Shown: one piece after another, positions 47,200-55,123 of the stretch | Numbering within the stretch: the first letter of the stretch is position 1 | Layout: the number at the start of each line of letters is the position of its first letter | From: an uncultured Pseudomonadota bacterium | Lineage (GTDB): Bacteria > Pseudomonadota > Gammaproteobacteria > Methylococcales > Methylomonadaceae | Assembly (NCBI GenBank): GCA_903928965.1 | Contig: CAIYSZ010000077.1 | Span: 1-55,174, forward strand | Length of the DNA: 55,174 nt | Direction: 5' to 3' | Notes under the pieces: generated by a model | Told to the model about the DNA's origin: nothing | Seen by the model: the letters and a program-made list of their open reading frames with translations, nothing else | The model's database searches: none | Position numbers and translations under genes: made by a program

Positions 47200-47349
47200 G
47201 CTAACATCCCCTCCCAAATGCCCCAAATCTATCATCAAATCCAAAGCCAAGGCATATAAAAGTACCGTACAAAACCAGACATCCAAAAGCCCAGATATCT
47301 GCAACACCAGATACCTGACAATCTCACGCCGCGACACAAAACTGCTGCG

Positions 47350-47550
47350 TCACTCATCCACTCCCAAGCGCCTGTCCCGCTGCAACGGCCACGGCGAGAA
47401 CGCAAACACCCAGATCATAATAATATTGACGACGGGCACCAACAAAATCAGCCCCCACCAACCGTCAAACCCCGCCTTCTCCGCCACTTTATAGGCCAAG
47501 GCCAAACAAAAAATCACGAAAAACGGCAATAGCAGCATAAAAAAATCCAC
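47350..47550 (-). CDS. Small two-helix membrane protein
   Basis: A 66-residue protein with two hydrophobic segments (about 3-20 and 30-52) joined by KVAEKAGFDGWWG; the second helix ends FAFSPWP. This GF-x-GWW-x-LxLxPxxN style occurs in many short uncharacterised bacterial membrane proteins. It lies three bases after a paralogue of similar size (47554-47748) with matching KAG...LPGFGLFL and EWP positions. The role is unknown. The right edge of the DnaA-box region lies just beyond its stop codon. Confidence 0.65.
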   Translation of the reverse strand: MDFFMLLLPFFVIFCLALAYKVAEKAGFDGWWGLILLVPVVNIIMIWVFAFSPWPLQRDRRLGVDE

Positions 47551-47553
47551 GGC

Positions 47554-47748
47554 CTACCCCCTTTTGCCCGATCTGACGTTCGGCCATTCCGTATACGCCA
47601 ATTGCAACAACACCAAAAACAAACCAAACCCCGGCAAAAATACCAAGGCCGCCCACGCCGGATTCAAACCGGCTTTTTTGTATATAAAAAACACCGGCAC
47701 CGCAATCATCATGCCGACTATCATTGCCTGCATAAACTCAGGAATCAT
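47554..47748 (-). CDS. Small two-helix membrane protein, paralogue
   Basis: A 64-residue protein with hydrophobic segments at about 6-23 and 30-50 separated by YKKAGLNPAWAA, ending AYTEWPN. The layout parallels the next gene downstream (KAG, aromatic/Trp, Pro in helix 2, then WP), so the pair probably arose by duplication and may form a hetero-oligomer. A GGGAGGG sequence directly before ATG 47748 selects that start over a GTG four codons upstream. It follows tilS on the same strand. Confidence 0.62.
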   Translation of the reverse strand: MIPEFMQAMIVGMMIAVPVFFIYKKAGLNPAWAALVFLPGFGLFLVLLQLAYTEWPNVRSGKRG

Positions 47749-47779
47749 AATCCCTCCCACATTTCAACAATAACTCCGA

Positions 47780-49135
47780 CTATAGCTCAAACCCGTCCGC
47801 CACGCCGTCAACAAGGTCCACGGGCAGCTCGCGCTCCCAGCTTACCTGAAAACACTCACCCTCGCCGCGCCAGGCCCAACCCGCCACCCACAAGCCGGCC
47901 ACCGCCGCCAAGCGTCCGTCGATATACAACAGCGGCCTAGCCTCACGCTCCCACGGCGGCGTAGCCGCTTCCTGGAACAAACGCTTCAAATTATGGCTGC
48001 CGTCACGCCTTGGCAATTGCAGGGTTTCCCCGCCGCGCCGCCGCCGCAAACAAATCCGGCCCTGCCGCCAAATCTCGCCGCCAATACCGGACTCCGCCGC
48101 AAACACCGCCAAGCGGTAACCGTTGCTCAGCGGCAAAAACGCTTGCCCCGCCGGCCAATCCTGCTCAGCGAACCCGGAAGCAATGCTAGCGGGTAGACAA
48201 TACAAACGCGCACGGTAACGCCGGATCAGCCGATCTCCTAAACGCCATTCAGGAAGCGCATCCTCACGCGCAATAAGCATCTGGCTCAACAAATCCCGTA
48301 GCCGCGCTTGCGCCGGCGACTGTAAACCAAAGCGCCGCAACCAAAGGCGCAACACCCAGGCTTGCCGCTCCGGCTCCAACGCCGACAAACTCCGCAGACA
48401 TAAACTAAGGCCGTCATCCAGCATCAAACTCAATTGATCTGACAAGCAAGCGTTTAATAGACGGTCGGCTGCGGCGCAATGTTCCGCGCTCCGCGACACG
48501 GTTTTATCCATGCGCGGCCAACGCTGCTTCAACAGCGGAATGACATGCATGCGCAAGAAATTACGATCAAACCCATCATCCGCGTTACTGGGGTCCTCCA
48601 CCCAGCGCAATGCGTGCCTACCCGCGTAAGCCAACACCTCGCTTTTCGGCCAATCCAACAACGGGCGCAATACTCGGCCCGCGCCGAAATCAGACGCGAC
48701 AGGCATCGCCGCCAAACCCGCCAGCCCTCCGCCGCGCGCCAACTGCAACAACACCGTCTCCAACTGATCCTCGCGATGCTGCGCCAACAACAACACATCG
48801 CCTGAGCGCAATAAAGGACGCAACGCGGCATAACGCGCGGCCCGCGCCGCCGCCTCCGGACTTTCCCCCGGCCGCGCCCTAGCGTCAACTCTGATCGCCT
48901 GAAAATCCACCCTCCAGTCCGCGCATTGCCGGGCGCAAAACGCCAACCACTCGTCCGCGGCGGCCTGCAAGCCATGATGCACGTGCACCGCGCTCAATCT
49001 GGCGCGCAATTCCGGCTCGGCGGCGGCCCAATGCAACAAAACTTGCGAATCCACGCCGCCGCTGTAACCGATATAAATCCGCCCGCAATCCGCCGGCAAA
49101 TACCCGCTCAAGCGCCGCTCACCCGATTCCGCCAT
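47780..49135 (-). CDS. tilS: tRNA(Ile)-lysidine synthase
   Basis: A 451-residue enzyme that converts C34 of the CAU-anticodon tRNA-Ile to lysidine, changing both its charging and its decoding. The PP-loop is YSGGVDSQVLLHW near residue 24, followed by VHVHHGLQAAADEW and the AQHREDQLETVLLQLARGGG motif. The TilS substrate-binding and C-terminal domains follow (about 220-440). It lies downstream of accA, a neighbour in E. coli as well, but a strong terminator separates them. Confidence 0.95.
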   Translation of the reverse strand: MAESGERRLSGYLPADCGRIYIGYSGGVDSQVLLHWAAAEPELRARLSAVHVHHGLQAAADEWLAFCARQCADWRVDFQAIRVDARARPGESPEAAARAARYAALRPLLRSGDVLLLAQHREDQLETVLLQLARGGGLAGLAAMPVASDFGAGRVLRPLLDWPKSEVLAYAGRHALRWVEDPSNADDGFDRNFLRMHVIPLLKQRWPRMDKTVSRSAEHCAAADRLLNACLSDQLSLMLDDGLSLCLRSLSALEPERQAWVLRLWLRRFGLQSPAQARLRDLLSQMLIAREDALPEWRLGDRLIRRYRARLYCLPASIASGFAEQDWPAGQAFLPLSNGYRLAVFAAESGIGGEIWRQGRICLRRRRGGETLQLPRRDGSHNLKRLFQEAATPPWEREARPLLYIDGRLAAVAGLWVAGWAWRGEGECFQVSWERELPVDLVDGVADGFEL

Positions 49136-49152
49136 GCCTACCCAACCTCAAA

Positions 49153-49182
49153 TCAAAAAAAAGGCCGATAAAATCGGCCTTT
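49153..49182 (-). terminator. Terminator after accA
   Basis: Perfect 10-bp stem AAAGGCCGAT/ATCGGCCTTT with an AAA loop (49160-49182). On the minus strand it is followed by an unbroken T-run (49160-49153 region). It lies 27 bases past the accA stop and just ahead of tilS. Confidence 0.9.
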
Positions 49183-49208
49183 AGTTTATTCTATTAAATA
49201 GCGCCGGA

Positions 49209-50180
49209 TTATTTCGGCTCTTCTAAATAAACCCCATACCGCATAATGCGTTGATAACGCAATTCCAACAAACGATCCATATCCTCGGCCAGGACATTCA
49301 AATCCGCCAAATGCCGGCTTAATGATTCGCGCAGGTTTTCCGACACTTTCTTGAAATCACGATGGCCGCCGCCTATCGGCTCGCGCACCACCTCATCCAA
49401 CAAGCCCTGCTCCCGCACCCGATCTGAGGTGATGCCCATCGCCTCGGCCGCCAATTGCGCCTTATCCGCGCTTTTCCATAAAATGGACGCGCAACCCTCC
49501 GGCGAAATCACCGCATAAGTGCTGTACTCCATCATCAACAAACGGTCGCCCACGCCGATGGCCAACGCGCCGCCGGAGCCGCCCTCGCCGATCACCACGC
49601 ACAAAATCGGCGTTCTTAAGATAGTCATTTCAAACAAATTGCGGGCAATCGCCTCGCTCTGACCGCGCTCCTCGGCCCCGATGCCGGGATAAGCGCCCGG
49701 CGTGTCTATCATGCAAATGATAGGCAATTTGAAGCGCTCGGCCAGCTTCATAACCCGCAACGCCTTACGGTAACCCTCCGGCCGCGGCATGCCGAAATTA
49801 CGGAAAATCTTCTCCTTGGTGTCGCGTCCCTTCTGGTGGCCGATGATCACCACCGGTTGGCCCTCAAAGCGCGCCAAGCCGCAAACGATAGCCGGATCAT
49901 CCGCGTAACTGCGGTCGCCGTGCAGCTCGTAAAAATCAGTGAAAATCAGTGAAATATAATCCAGCGTATACGGCCGGCCAGGATGCCTGGACAATTGCGA
50001 AATCTGCCAATCGCTCAAATCCGAAAAAATCGTCGCGGTCAAGGTTTCGCACTTGTCCTCAAGTTGCTTTAAAGTCTCGGATATATCAAAATGGTTATCC
50101 TGTTCCAACTTATGTAATTCATCGATTTTAGCTTGTAATTCCGCAATCGGTTGTTCGAAATCAAGAAATTTTAAATCCAT
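49209..50180 (-). CDS. accA: Acetyl-CoA carboxylase carboxyltransferase subunit alpha
   Basis: A 323-residue subunit that pairs with AccD to carboxylate acetyl-CoA. The N-terminal helical part ([17 protein letters not shown]) is followed by the crotonase core with [41 protein letters not shown] and the [12 protein letters not shown] carboxybiotin-site loop. The length is close to E. coli AccA (319). It is monocistronic here, with a strong terminator after it and rarA divergent upstream. Confidence 0.98.
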   Translation of the reverse strand: MDLKFLDFEQPIAELQAKIDELHKLEQDNHFDISETLKQLEDKCETLTATIFSDLSDWQISQLSRHPGRPYTLDYISLIFTDFYELHGDRSYADDPAIVCGLARFEGQPVVIIGHQKGRDTKEKIFRNFGMPRPEGYRKALRVMKLAERFKLPIICMIDTPGAYPGIGAEERGQSEAIARNLFEMTILRTPILCVVIGEGGSGGALAIGVGDRLLMMEYSTYAVISPEGCASILWKSADKAQLAAEAMGITSDRVREQGLLDEVVREPIGGGHRDFKKVSENLRESLSRHLADLNVLAEDMDRLLELRYQRIMRYGVYLEEPK

Positions 50181-50265
50181 GGTGTCTTGGGAAGGCCTTG
50201 TAATAGTTATAATGAAATAGCGCGCATTCTAAATTAAAAACAAGCGATTGCATAATTTTTTATCG

Positions 50266-50289
50266 GCGCTTCGCCGGCCGGCGAAGCGC
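50266..50289. repeat. Perfect 24-bp palindrome upstream of rarA
   Basis: GCGCTTCGCCGG followed immediately by its exact complement CCGGCGAAGCGC, in the 148-base gap between divergent accA and rarA. No T-run follows on either strand, so it is not a standard terminator; it could be a two-fold protein binding site or a mobile palindromic element. Confidence 0.7.
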
Positions 50290-50328
50290 TTCTAAAATCA
50301 AGCCCAGCCGATCAACCGACACTCATCC

Positions 50329-51639
50329 ATGAAACCAGCAAACCATGAAACCCGCGCCAAAACCTCAGACTCATACGCCCCGTTGGCGGCTCGCATGCGG
50401 CCGCGAAACCTGGATGAAGTGGTCGGTCAACAGCACCTGCTAGCGCCGGGGCGCAGCCTGAGAAGCGCCATAGAACAACAAGCGCCCCACTCGCTAGTAT
50501 TTTGGGGCCCGCCGGGAACCGGCAAAACAACGCTGGCCAAAATCATCGCCGCCAACGCCGACTGCCACTTTGTGGAGCTCTCGGCCGTCACCGCCGGAGT
50601 CAAGGAAATCCGCGCCGTCGTCGGCGAAGCCGAGCAATTAAAAGTCCTAGCCCAACAACAAACCGTGCTGTTCATTGACGAAATTCACCGCTTCAACAAA
50701 AGTCAGCAAGATTCCTTGCTGGCCCCCATTGAAAATGGCCAAATCATACTCTTCGGCGCCACCACCGAAAACCCTTCCTTCGAGTTGAATAACGCGCTCC
50801 TGTCCAGATTGCGGATTTATGTCATGCGCAGCCTGAGCGAGGAAGACCTGCGCCAACTGATCGAACGCGTGTTGCTAGACGACCAGCGCGGCCTGGGCGC
50901 GCGCCGGCTGCAAATCGACCCCGCCACTGTCGGCCTGATCTGTCAAGCCGCCGACGGCGACGCCCGCCGTTGCCTGAACATACTGCAAATCGCCGCGGAC
51001 TTAGCCACCGGCAACCGCGTCACGCCTGAAGTAATCGAGGAAACCTTGCAAGGCCATGCCAACCGTTTCGATAAACAAGGCGACATTTTCTACGACCAAA
51101 TTTCCGCGCTGCATAAATCGGTGCGCGGCAGCGATCCGGACGCTTCCTTATACCGGCTATGCCGCATGCTGGCCGGCGGCTGCGACCCGCTCTACATCGG
51201 CCGCCGCGTGATCCGCATGGCCAGCGAGGACATAGGCAATGCCGACCCGCGCGGCTTAGGCATAGCCCTGGAAGCGGTAGCGGCTTACGAAAGACTAGGC
51301 AGCCCGGAAGGCGAACTAGCCTTGGCGCAAGCGGTGGCCTACATGGCCTGCGCCCCCAAAAGCAACGCCGTCTACAACGCCTACAAAGCCGCCATGCACG
51401 ACGCCAAAGCCTCCGGTTCCCTGGAAGTGCCGATACATCTACGTAACGCGCCGACCAAACTCATGAAAGAGCTAGGCCACGGCAAACACTACCGCTACCC
51501 CCACGACGAACCCCACGCCTACGCCGCCGGCGAAACCTATTTACCGGACAAACTAATCGGCCGCCGCTATTATGAACCGGTGGAACGTGGTTTAGAGCAG
51601 AAAATCAAGGAAAAACTCGCGTTTTTGCGTAAATTGTAA
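50329..51639 (+). CDS. rarA: Replication-associated recombination protein A (MgsA/RarA)
   Basis: A 436-residue AAA+ ATPase related to clamp-loader subunits and to eukaryotic WRNIP1, acting at stalled replication forks. Walker A is GPPGTGKTTLAK, Walker B is LFIDEIHRFNK, sensor 1 is GATTENPSFELN, and the C-terminal tetramerisation domain holds CAPKSNAVYNAYKAA and PHDEPHAYAAGETYLP. The family start DSYAPLAARMRPRNLDEVVGQ follows a short variable N-terminus. It often follows lolA in other gammaproteobacteria, but lolA is not present here. Confidence 0.96.
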   Translation: MKPANHETRAKTSDSYAPLAARMRPRNLDEVVGQQHLLAPGRSLRSAIEQQAPHSLVFWGPPGTGKTTLAKIIAANADCHFVELSAVTAGVKEIRAVVGEAEQLKVLAQQQTVLFIDEIHRFNKSQQDSLLAPIENGQIILFGATTENPSFELNNALLSRLRIYVMRSLSEEDLRQLIERVLLDDQRGLGARRLQIDPATVGLICQAADGDARRCLNILQIAADLATGNRVTPEVIEETLQGHANRFDKQGDIFYDQISALHKSVRGSDPDASLYRLCRMLAGGCDPLYIGRRVIRMASEDIGNADPRGLGIALEAVAAYERLGSPEGELALAQAVAYMACAPKSNAVYNAYKAAMHDAKASGSLEVPIHLRNAPTKLMKELGHGKHYRYPHDEPHAYAAGETYLPDKLIGRRYYEPVERGLEQKIKEKLAFLRKL

Positions 51640-51768
51640 ATAATAAGCTTTCAAGCGGGGACAGGTCATTGGACTTGATGAGATTAGGGAGATTCAAACA
51701 ACTCGTATTGTGGAATGCAGCGCGGAACAAAGCGTATCGCACGCGTGAAATAAGCTAAAATCCTAACC

Positions 51769-51798
51769 ATAACTGATTACCAAGGAGTAATCTGTTAT
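51769..51798 (+). promoter_or_regulatory. Hairpin or dyad holding the ribosome-binding site of the leader ORF
   Basis: ATAACTGATTAC (51769-51780) and GTAATCTGTTAT (51787-51798) pair at 11 of 12 positions around the loop CAAGGA. The Shine-Dalgarno AAGGAG (51782-51787) lies in the loop, and the AT of the start codon (51797-51798) is in the stem. A TAAAAT -10-like box at 51756-51761 predicts a transcript that begins right at this hairpin. It could act as an RNA switch for translation or as a DNA operator. Confidence 0.62.
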
Positions 51799-51877
51799 GG
51801 CTAGCGAGACAGAGGAAGGCGCAAGCATTGCAACGTCATCATTTTTTTACAGACGGGATAATCTCAGCACTCAATGA
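51797..51877 (+). CDS. 26-codon leader ORF coupled to the DUF262 gene
   Basis: A short frame with an ideal AAGGAG nine bases before its ATG. It encodes 26 residues beginning MASETEEGASIA and ending RRDNLSTQ. Its stop TGA overlaps the ATG of the DUF262 gene (ATGA), and the DUF262 gene has no ribosome-binding site of its own. Translation of the leader therefore probably delivers ribosomes to the downstream gene. The peptide resembles nothing known to me; it may only serve coupling, or it may be a small functional partner such as an antitoxin. Confidence 0.5.
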   Translation: MASETEEGASIATSSFFYRRDNLSTQ

Positions 51878-53526
51878 CTAGCCGCGATCAACAGCATCAT
51901 CCGCTTCAACTCGAAAACAAGCCCTACGCTCAATCATTCTCTATCGAGGATTTGATGCAGGAGATTCGGCGGGGCAAGGTGCGCATTCCCAATTTTCAAA
52001 GACCCTTCGTATGGAAAAGAGCGGACGCCCAGAAGTTTCTGGATAGTCTGTACCGCGGTTTTCCGGTGGGTACATTATTGTTCTGGGAACGGTCGGCGGA
52101 AGCCGGGGAAAACATGCGTTTTGGCGTGGTTAACATTCCGGTAAGCCGCCGTAGCGACGCCTGGTGGGTGGTTGATGGTCAGCAACGCATTGTATCCTTG
52201 ATCAGGGTATTACTGGCCGGCAAGGACGATAACGATGACTTTGCACTATATTTTGATTTGCAGAAACGCGAAATCGTCTCTCCGCCAGCTTTAAAATCAG
52301 TGCAAGAACAAGCTGCCAGATGGCTGCCACTGACCGAGGCTCTGGATTCAGAAAAATTGCTGGCATGGGCCTATGAAAAATTGAGTGAGCATAAGGAATG
52401 GCGCGAACAAGCTTTCCTACTGGGTAAGAGAATCAGGGAATATTCAATTCCGGCTTATATCGTCCGCGCCAATGATGAAGGCATTCTGCGGGAAATTTTC
52501 AGCCGTATCAATGCCAGTGGTCATCCTTTGCGGGCGGAACAAGTATTTGACGCGCTGAATGGCTCCTTGACCGGCACGCGCCCGGCGTCCATCCGCCAGA
52601 TAGTCCTGGAACTACAAGAAATGGACTTTGGGACTGTTGAAGAACGTCCTCTGTACAAACTGCTCCGCAGCCTGCAAAAAGAACCGGTTATCGAGAATCG
52701 TAAACGCGGCCCCCTTCGATTAAAAGAGAATGCCACCGAAAACGCATTTATTCAAACCAGCCAAGCAGCCGGCCAAGTCATCCGCTTTCTTAAAGTGGAA
52801 GCCGGCATTCCCCATTATGAATTACTACCCTATAAACAATCGATAGTCACCCTGGGCAATTTTTTTCATTATCATTCAACCCCAAGCCCGCGTTCCCGCG
52901 AACTGCTAGTGCGCTGGTTATGGCGCGGAGCCTTGAATGGAGCTCATATGGGCGATACGGTTTCTACCCGCCATGCCTTGCAGCAAATAATCGAGAATGA
53001 AGAAGATGCTTCGGTACGCAATATGCTGGCAATGGTTAGCAAACAGCCATCACAAAATCCCGATGTCGGCGCGGCTTTCAATTTCCGTTCCGCGTCCGGC
53101 AAAATGATAGGGCTGGCATTATTGGAGCTGAAACCCCGGCATCTTTTAACCGGTGAGTCGCTGCATATCGGTGAGTTATTGACCGGTAAACAGCAAGGGG
53201 CGGAAATTCCGCTCTCCATAGCTTTAAACCCCGCAAAAACAAACGCCAAGGAATTCCAGAGCGCCGCCAACCGCTTATTACATCCGGCAATGGAAGGCGG
53301 ATTGCGTAAATTAATCCTTAAGGCGCGGGAGTCGGCGATATTGCTTTCGCACGGAATTACTCCCGAGGCAGTAGACGCATTGCAACATAATGACGCAATC
53401 GGTTTTCTAAATTTACGCCGGCAATTTCTACAAAAGAAATTCGACCTATTTTTTGCTTCCAAGGCCCGCTGGATGGAAAACGACCGGCCAGCGATTGGCA
53501 GTTTGATTATAGAAGACGAGGATTAG
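51874..53526 (+). CDS. DUF262 (GmrSD N-terminal/ParB-like) protein
   Basis: A 550-residue protein. The N-terminal DUF262 domain has IPNFQRPFVWKRAD (39-51 region), the nucleotide-binding V-DGQQR-I motif (101-105) and FSRINASGHPLRAEQVFDAL (209-228). DUF262 proteins include the GmrSD, BrxU and SspE anti-phage nucleases, in which this domain binds or hydrolyses NTP. The C-terminal half (about 260-550) is helical, and I see no HIxP/HNH motif of the usual DUF1524 nuclease partner, so it may be non-nucleolytic or use an unrecognised domain. It is two bases from a HipA-family kinase gene, suggesting a joint complex. The DNA here is visibly more AT-rich than the rarA side, consistent with transfer. 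Confidence 0.8.
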   Translation: MTSRDQQHHPLQLENKPYAQSFSIEDLMQEIRRGKVRIPNFQRPFVWKRADAQKFLDSLYRGFPVGTLLFWERSAEAGENMRFGVVNIPVSRRSDAWWVVDGQQRIVSLIRVLLAGKDDNDDFALYFDLQKREIVSPPALKSVQEQAARWLPLTEALDSEKLLAWAYEKLSEHKEWREQAFLLGKRIREYSIPAYIVRANDEGILREIFSRINASGHPLRAEQVFDALNGSLTGTRPASIRQIVLELQEMDFGTVEERPLYKLLRSLQKEPVIENRKRGPLRLKENATENAFIQTSQAAGQVIRFLKVEAGIPHYELLPYKQSIVTLGNFFHYHSTPSPRSRELLVRWLWRGALNGAHMGDTVSTRHALQQIIENEEDASVRNMLAMVSKQPSQNPDVGAAFNFRSASGKMIGLALLELKPRHLLTGESLHIGELLTGKQQGAEIPLSIALNPAKTNAKEFQSAANRLLHPAMEGGLRKLILKARESAILLSHGITPEAVDALQHNDAIGFLNLRRQFLQKKFDLFFASKARWMENDRPAIGSLIIEDED

Positions 53527-53528
53527 AC

Positions 53529-54761
53529 ATGCCTGTTATCGCTGCCCGGTTAAAAGTACTGTTGAACGATCTACCGGTCGGACGTTTATCCCTGGATGAA
53601 AACGACAGAAGCGAATTCAGATTATTACCTTCCTATCTTACAGCCTACCCGCGTCCAGTGCTCGGTCAATACTTTTTGGACGCAGGAGATTCCGCAGTCC
53701 GCAGCAATGCGCGCTTACCGGCCTGGTTCGCCAATTTGCTGCCTGAAAAGAATGGGCCTCTGCGCAAATTAATCGCTGAAAAGGCGGGCGTTAAACCGGA
53801 ACGGGAGTTTCAACTATTGGCGCTTTTAGGCGAAAATTTACCGGGAGCAGTTCGGGTTATCGCCGATAACGAAGAGCAAGAAGAAAATTTTATCGAAGAC
53901 GGAAGTGATGTGTATCCAGAACATTCCACATCCATGGACACGTCGGGCGAAGGCTGGCGATTTTCGCTGGCTGGCGTGCAACTAAAATTTTCCGCGATTC
54001 GTAGTGGACGCGGTTTGACCATACCGGCCCATGCCCGGAATAGCGATTGGATTGTAAAATTGCCTGATTCGCGTTTTCCGAATGTCCCGGAAAATGAATT
54101 CGCCACCATGCAATGGGCAAAAGACAGCGGCATTAACATCCCGGAAATTGCATTGGTACCTATTGCCGACATCTCGGGCTTACCGCCGGAAATAAACCAG
54201 TCCAGGGAAAATTATGCATTCGCAATCCGCCGTTTTGACCGACCGCAATTCAACCAACGCACCCATATCGAGGATTTTGCACAAATCTTGAATTTGTATC
54301 CCGAAGATAAATATCGGAAATATAATTATGAAACCCTGGGTAAACTGATCCTGGTAATTAGCGGTGAAGCGGCTTTAAAAGAATTTATCCAGCGTTTGAC
54401 ATTTGTAATTCTTTCCGGAAATGGCGACGCGCATCATAAAAACTGGAGTCTACTTTACGACCTTGATGGGGTAAACGCCATGTTGTCGCCAGCCTATGAT
54501 CTGGTTTCCACCATCCAATACATCGAAAAGGATAGTCTAGCGCTGAACTTGGCGAAATCCAAGCAATGGACAGATATCAGTCTGGCCGGATTCAGACGCA
54601 TGGCCCGAAAAATCGATATCGAAGAAAGCAAAATTTTGGATTGGGCAAACACGGCGATAGAGGCCGTGCGGCAAGCCTGGCGAGAAGGGCAAACCGAGTT
54701 TGGCTATACAAAGTCTCAGCGCCATGTGCTGCAACAACACATTGACAGTATTCATTGGTAA
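53529..54761 (+). CDS. HipA-family serine/threonine kinase-like toxin
   Basis: A 410-residue HipA-fold protein. The N-terminal HipA-N1-type subdomain (about 10-110) ends in LLGENLPGAVRV. The kinase part shows the phosphate loop RFSLAGVQLKFSA (144-156), the ATP lysine in WIVKLP (Lys177), Glu190 in NEFATM, the catalytic loop GNGDAHHKN (297-305, Asp300) and the metal motif PAYDL (Asp324). HipA kinases phosphorylate targets such as glutamyl-tRNA synthetase and cause growth arrest. The catalytic residues look intact. No hipB-type helix-turn-helix antitoxin gene lies on either side; the position it normally holds is taken by the DUF262 gene. Target and antitoxin are unknown. Confidence 0.85.
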   Translation: MPVIAARLKVLLNDLPVGRLSLDENDRSEFRLLPSYLTAYPRPVLGQYFLDAGDSAVRSNARLPAWFANLLPEKNGPLRKLIAEKAGVKPEREFQLLALLGENLPGAVRVIADNEEQEENFIEDGSDVYPEHSTSMDTSGEGWRFSLAGVQLKFSAIRSGRGLTIPAHARNSDWIVKLPDSRFPNVPENEFATMQWAKDSGINIPEIALVPIADISGLPPEINQSRENYAFAIRRFDRPQFNQRTHIEDFAQILNLYPEDKYRKYNYETLGKLILVISGEAALKEFIQRLTFVILSGNGDAHHKNWSLLYDLDGVNAMLSPAYDLVSTIQYIEKDSLALNLAKSKQWTDISLAGFRRMARKIDIEESKILDWANTAIEAVRQAWREGQTEFGYTKSQRHVLQQHIDSIHW

Positions 54762-54901
54762 GTACGTAAACAACGAATGCCACATCGTTCGCTTAAAAAA
54801 CCAAGACAGGCGATACTAAAACGAATATCAGCCACATGCATACCAGAAAATTAGAGAGCTCATCAACACATACCCCTTCCTGCAAAGTACTTAGAAAAAT
54901 T

Positions 54902-55123
54902 ATGGTCACAATTGAAGGTTATCTTGTTCAAAAAAAACTTGAGGCAGCCTTGAAACAATTGGTCGGTGATGAAAATTGGTGTGGTCACGAACTACGTGTC
55001 CCTGATAGCAGGTGGCGCTGGGATATGGCTTATCGACTTCAAGGCCAAACAACCGTAGTTGAGTTTGATAGAAATGTACCTGAATCCGTGTTAAATTCAC
55101 GCAAAACGGCCACAAGCATATGA
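54902..55123 (+). pseudogene. Truncated nuclease-like protein
   Basis: A 73-codon frame whose first 56 codons look like the start of a small PD-(D/E)XK-type nuclease: a helical N-terminus, then ELRVPDSRWRWDMAYRLQGQTTVVEFD. In homologous proteins as I recall them, VEFD would be followed by GDxHY and a Lys-rich helix. Here RNVPESVLNSRKT and a stop follow instead, and the nucleotide sequence from about 55072 on looks non-coding. It is probably a 3'-truncated gene, at the right edge of the DUF262/HipA island. Confidence 0.45.

Larger units (their letters stand above)
46146..47349. other. 1.2-kb gene-free region: candidate replication-initiation or DnaA-titration locus
   Basis: No gene is supported across 1.2 kb, unusual for this compact segment. 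It contains six perfect TTATCCACA boxes, a 150-bp tandem repeat and two AT-rich tracts (46320-46436 and 47041-47105). The right end (47200-47349) has short AGACATC/AGATATC-like repeats of unknown meaning. GATC sites are absent from the core, so Dam/SeqA control of the E. coli type is not evident. trpF lies to the left and small membrane proteins, tilS and accA to the right; dnaA, dnaN, gyrB, rpmH or mnmG are not in the window. Confidence 0.6.

Noticed and set aside
47602-47940. A 112-codon plus-strand Pro/Arg-rich frame
   Set aside because: It is the antisense of tilS and of the small membrane protein gene; its composition is typical of a shadow frame in GC-rich DNA.
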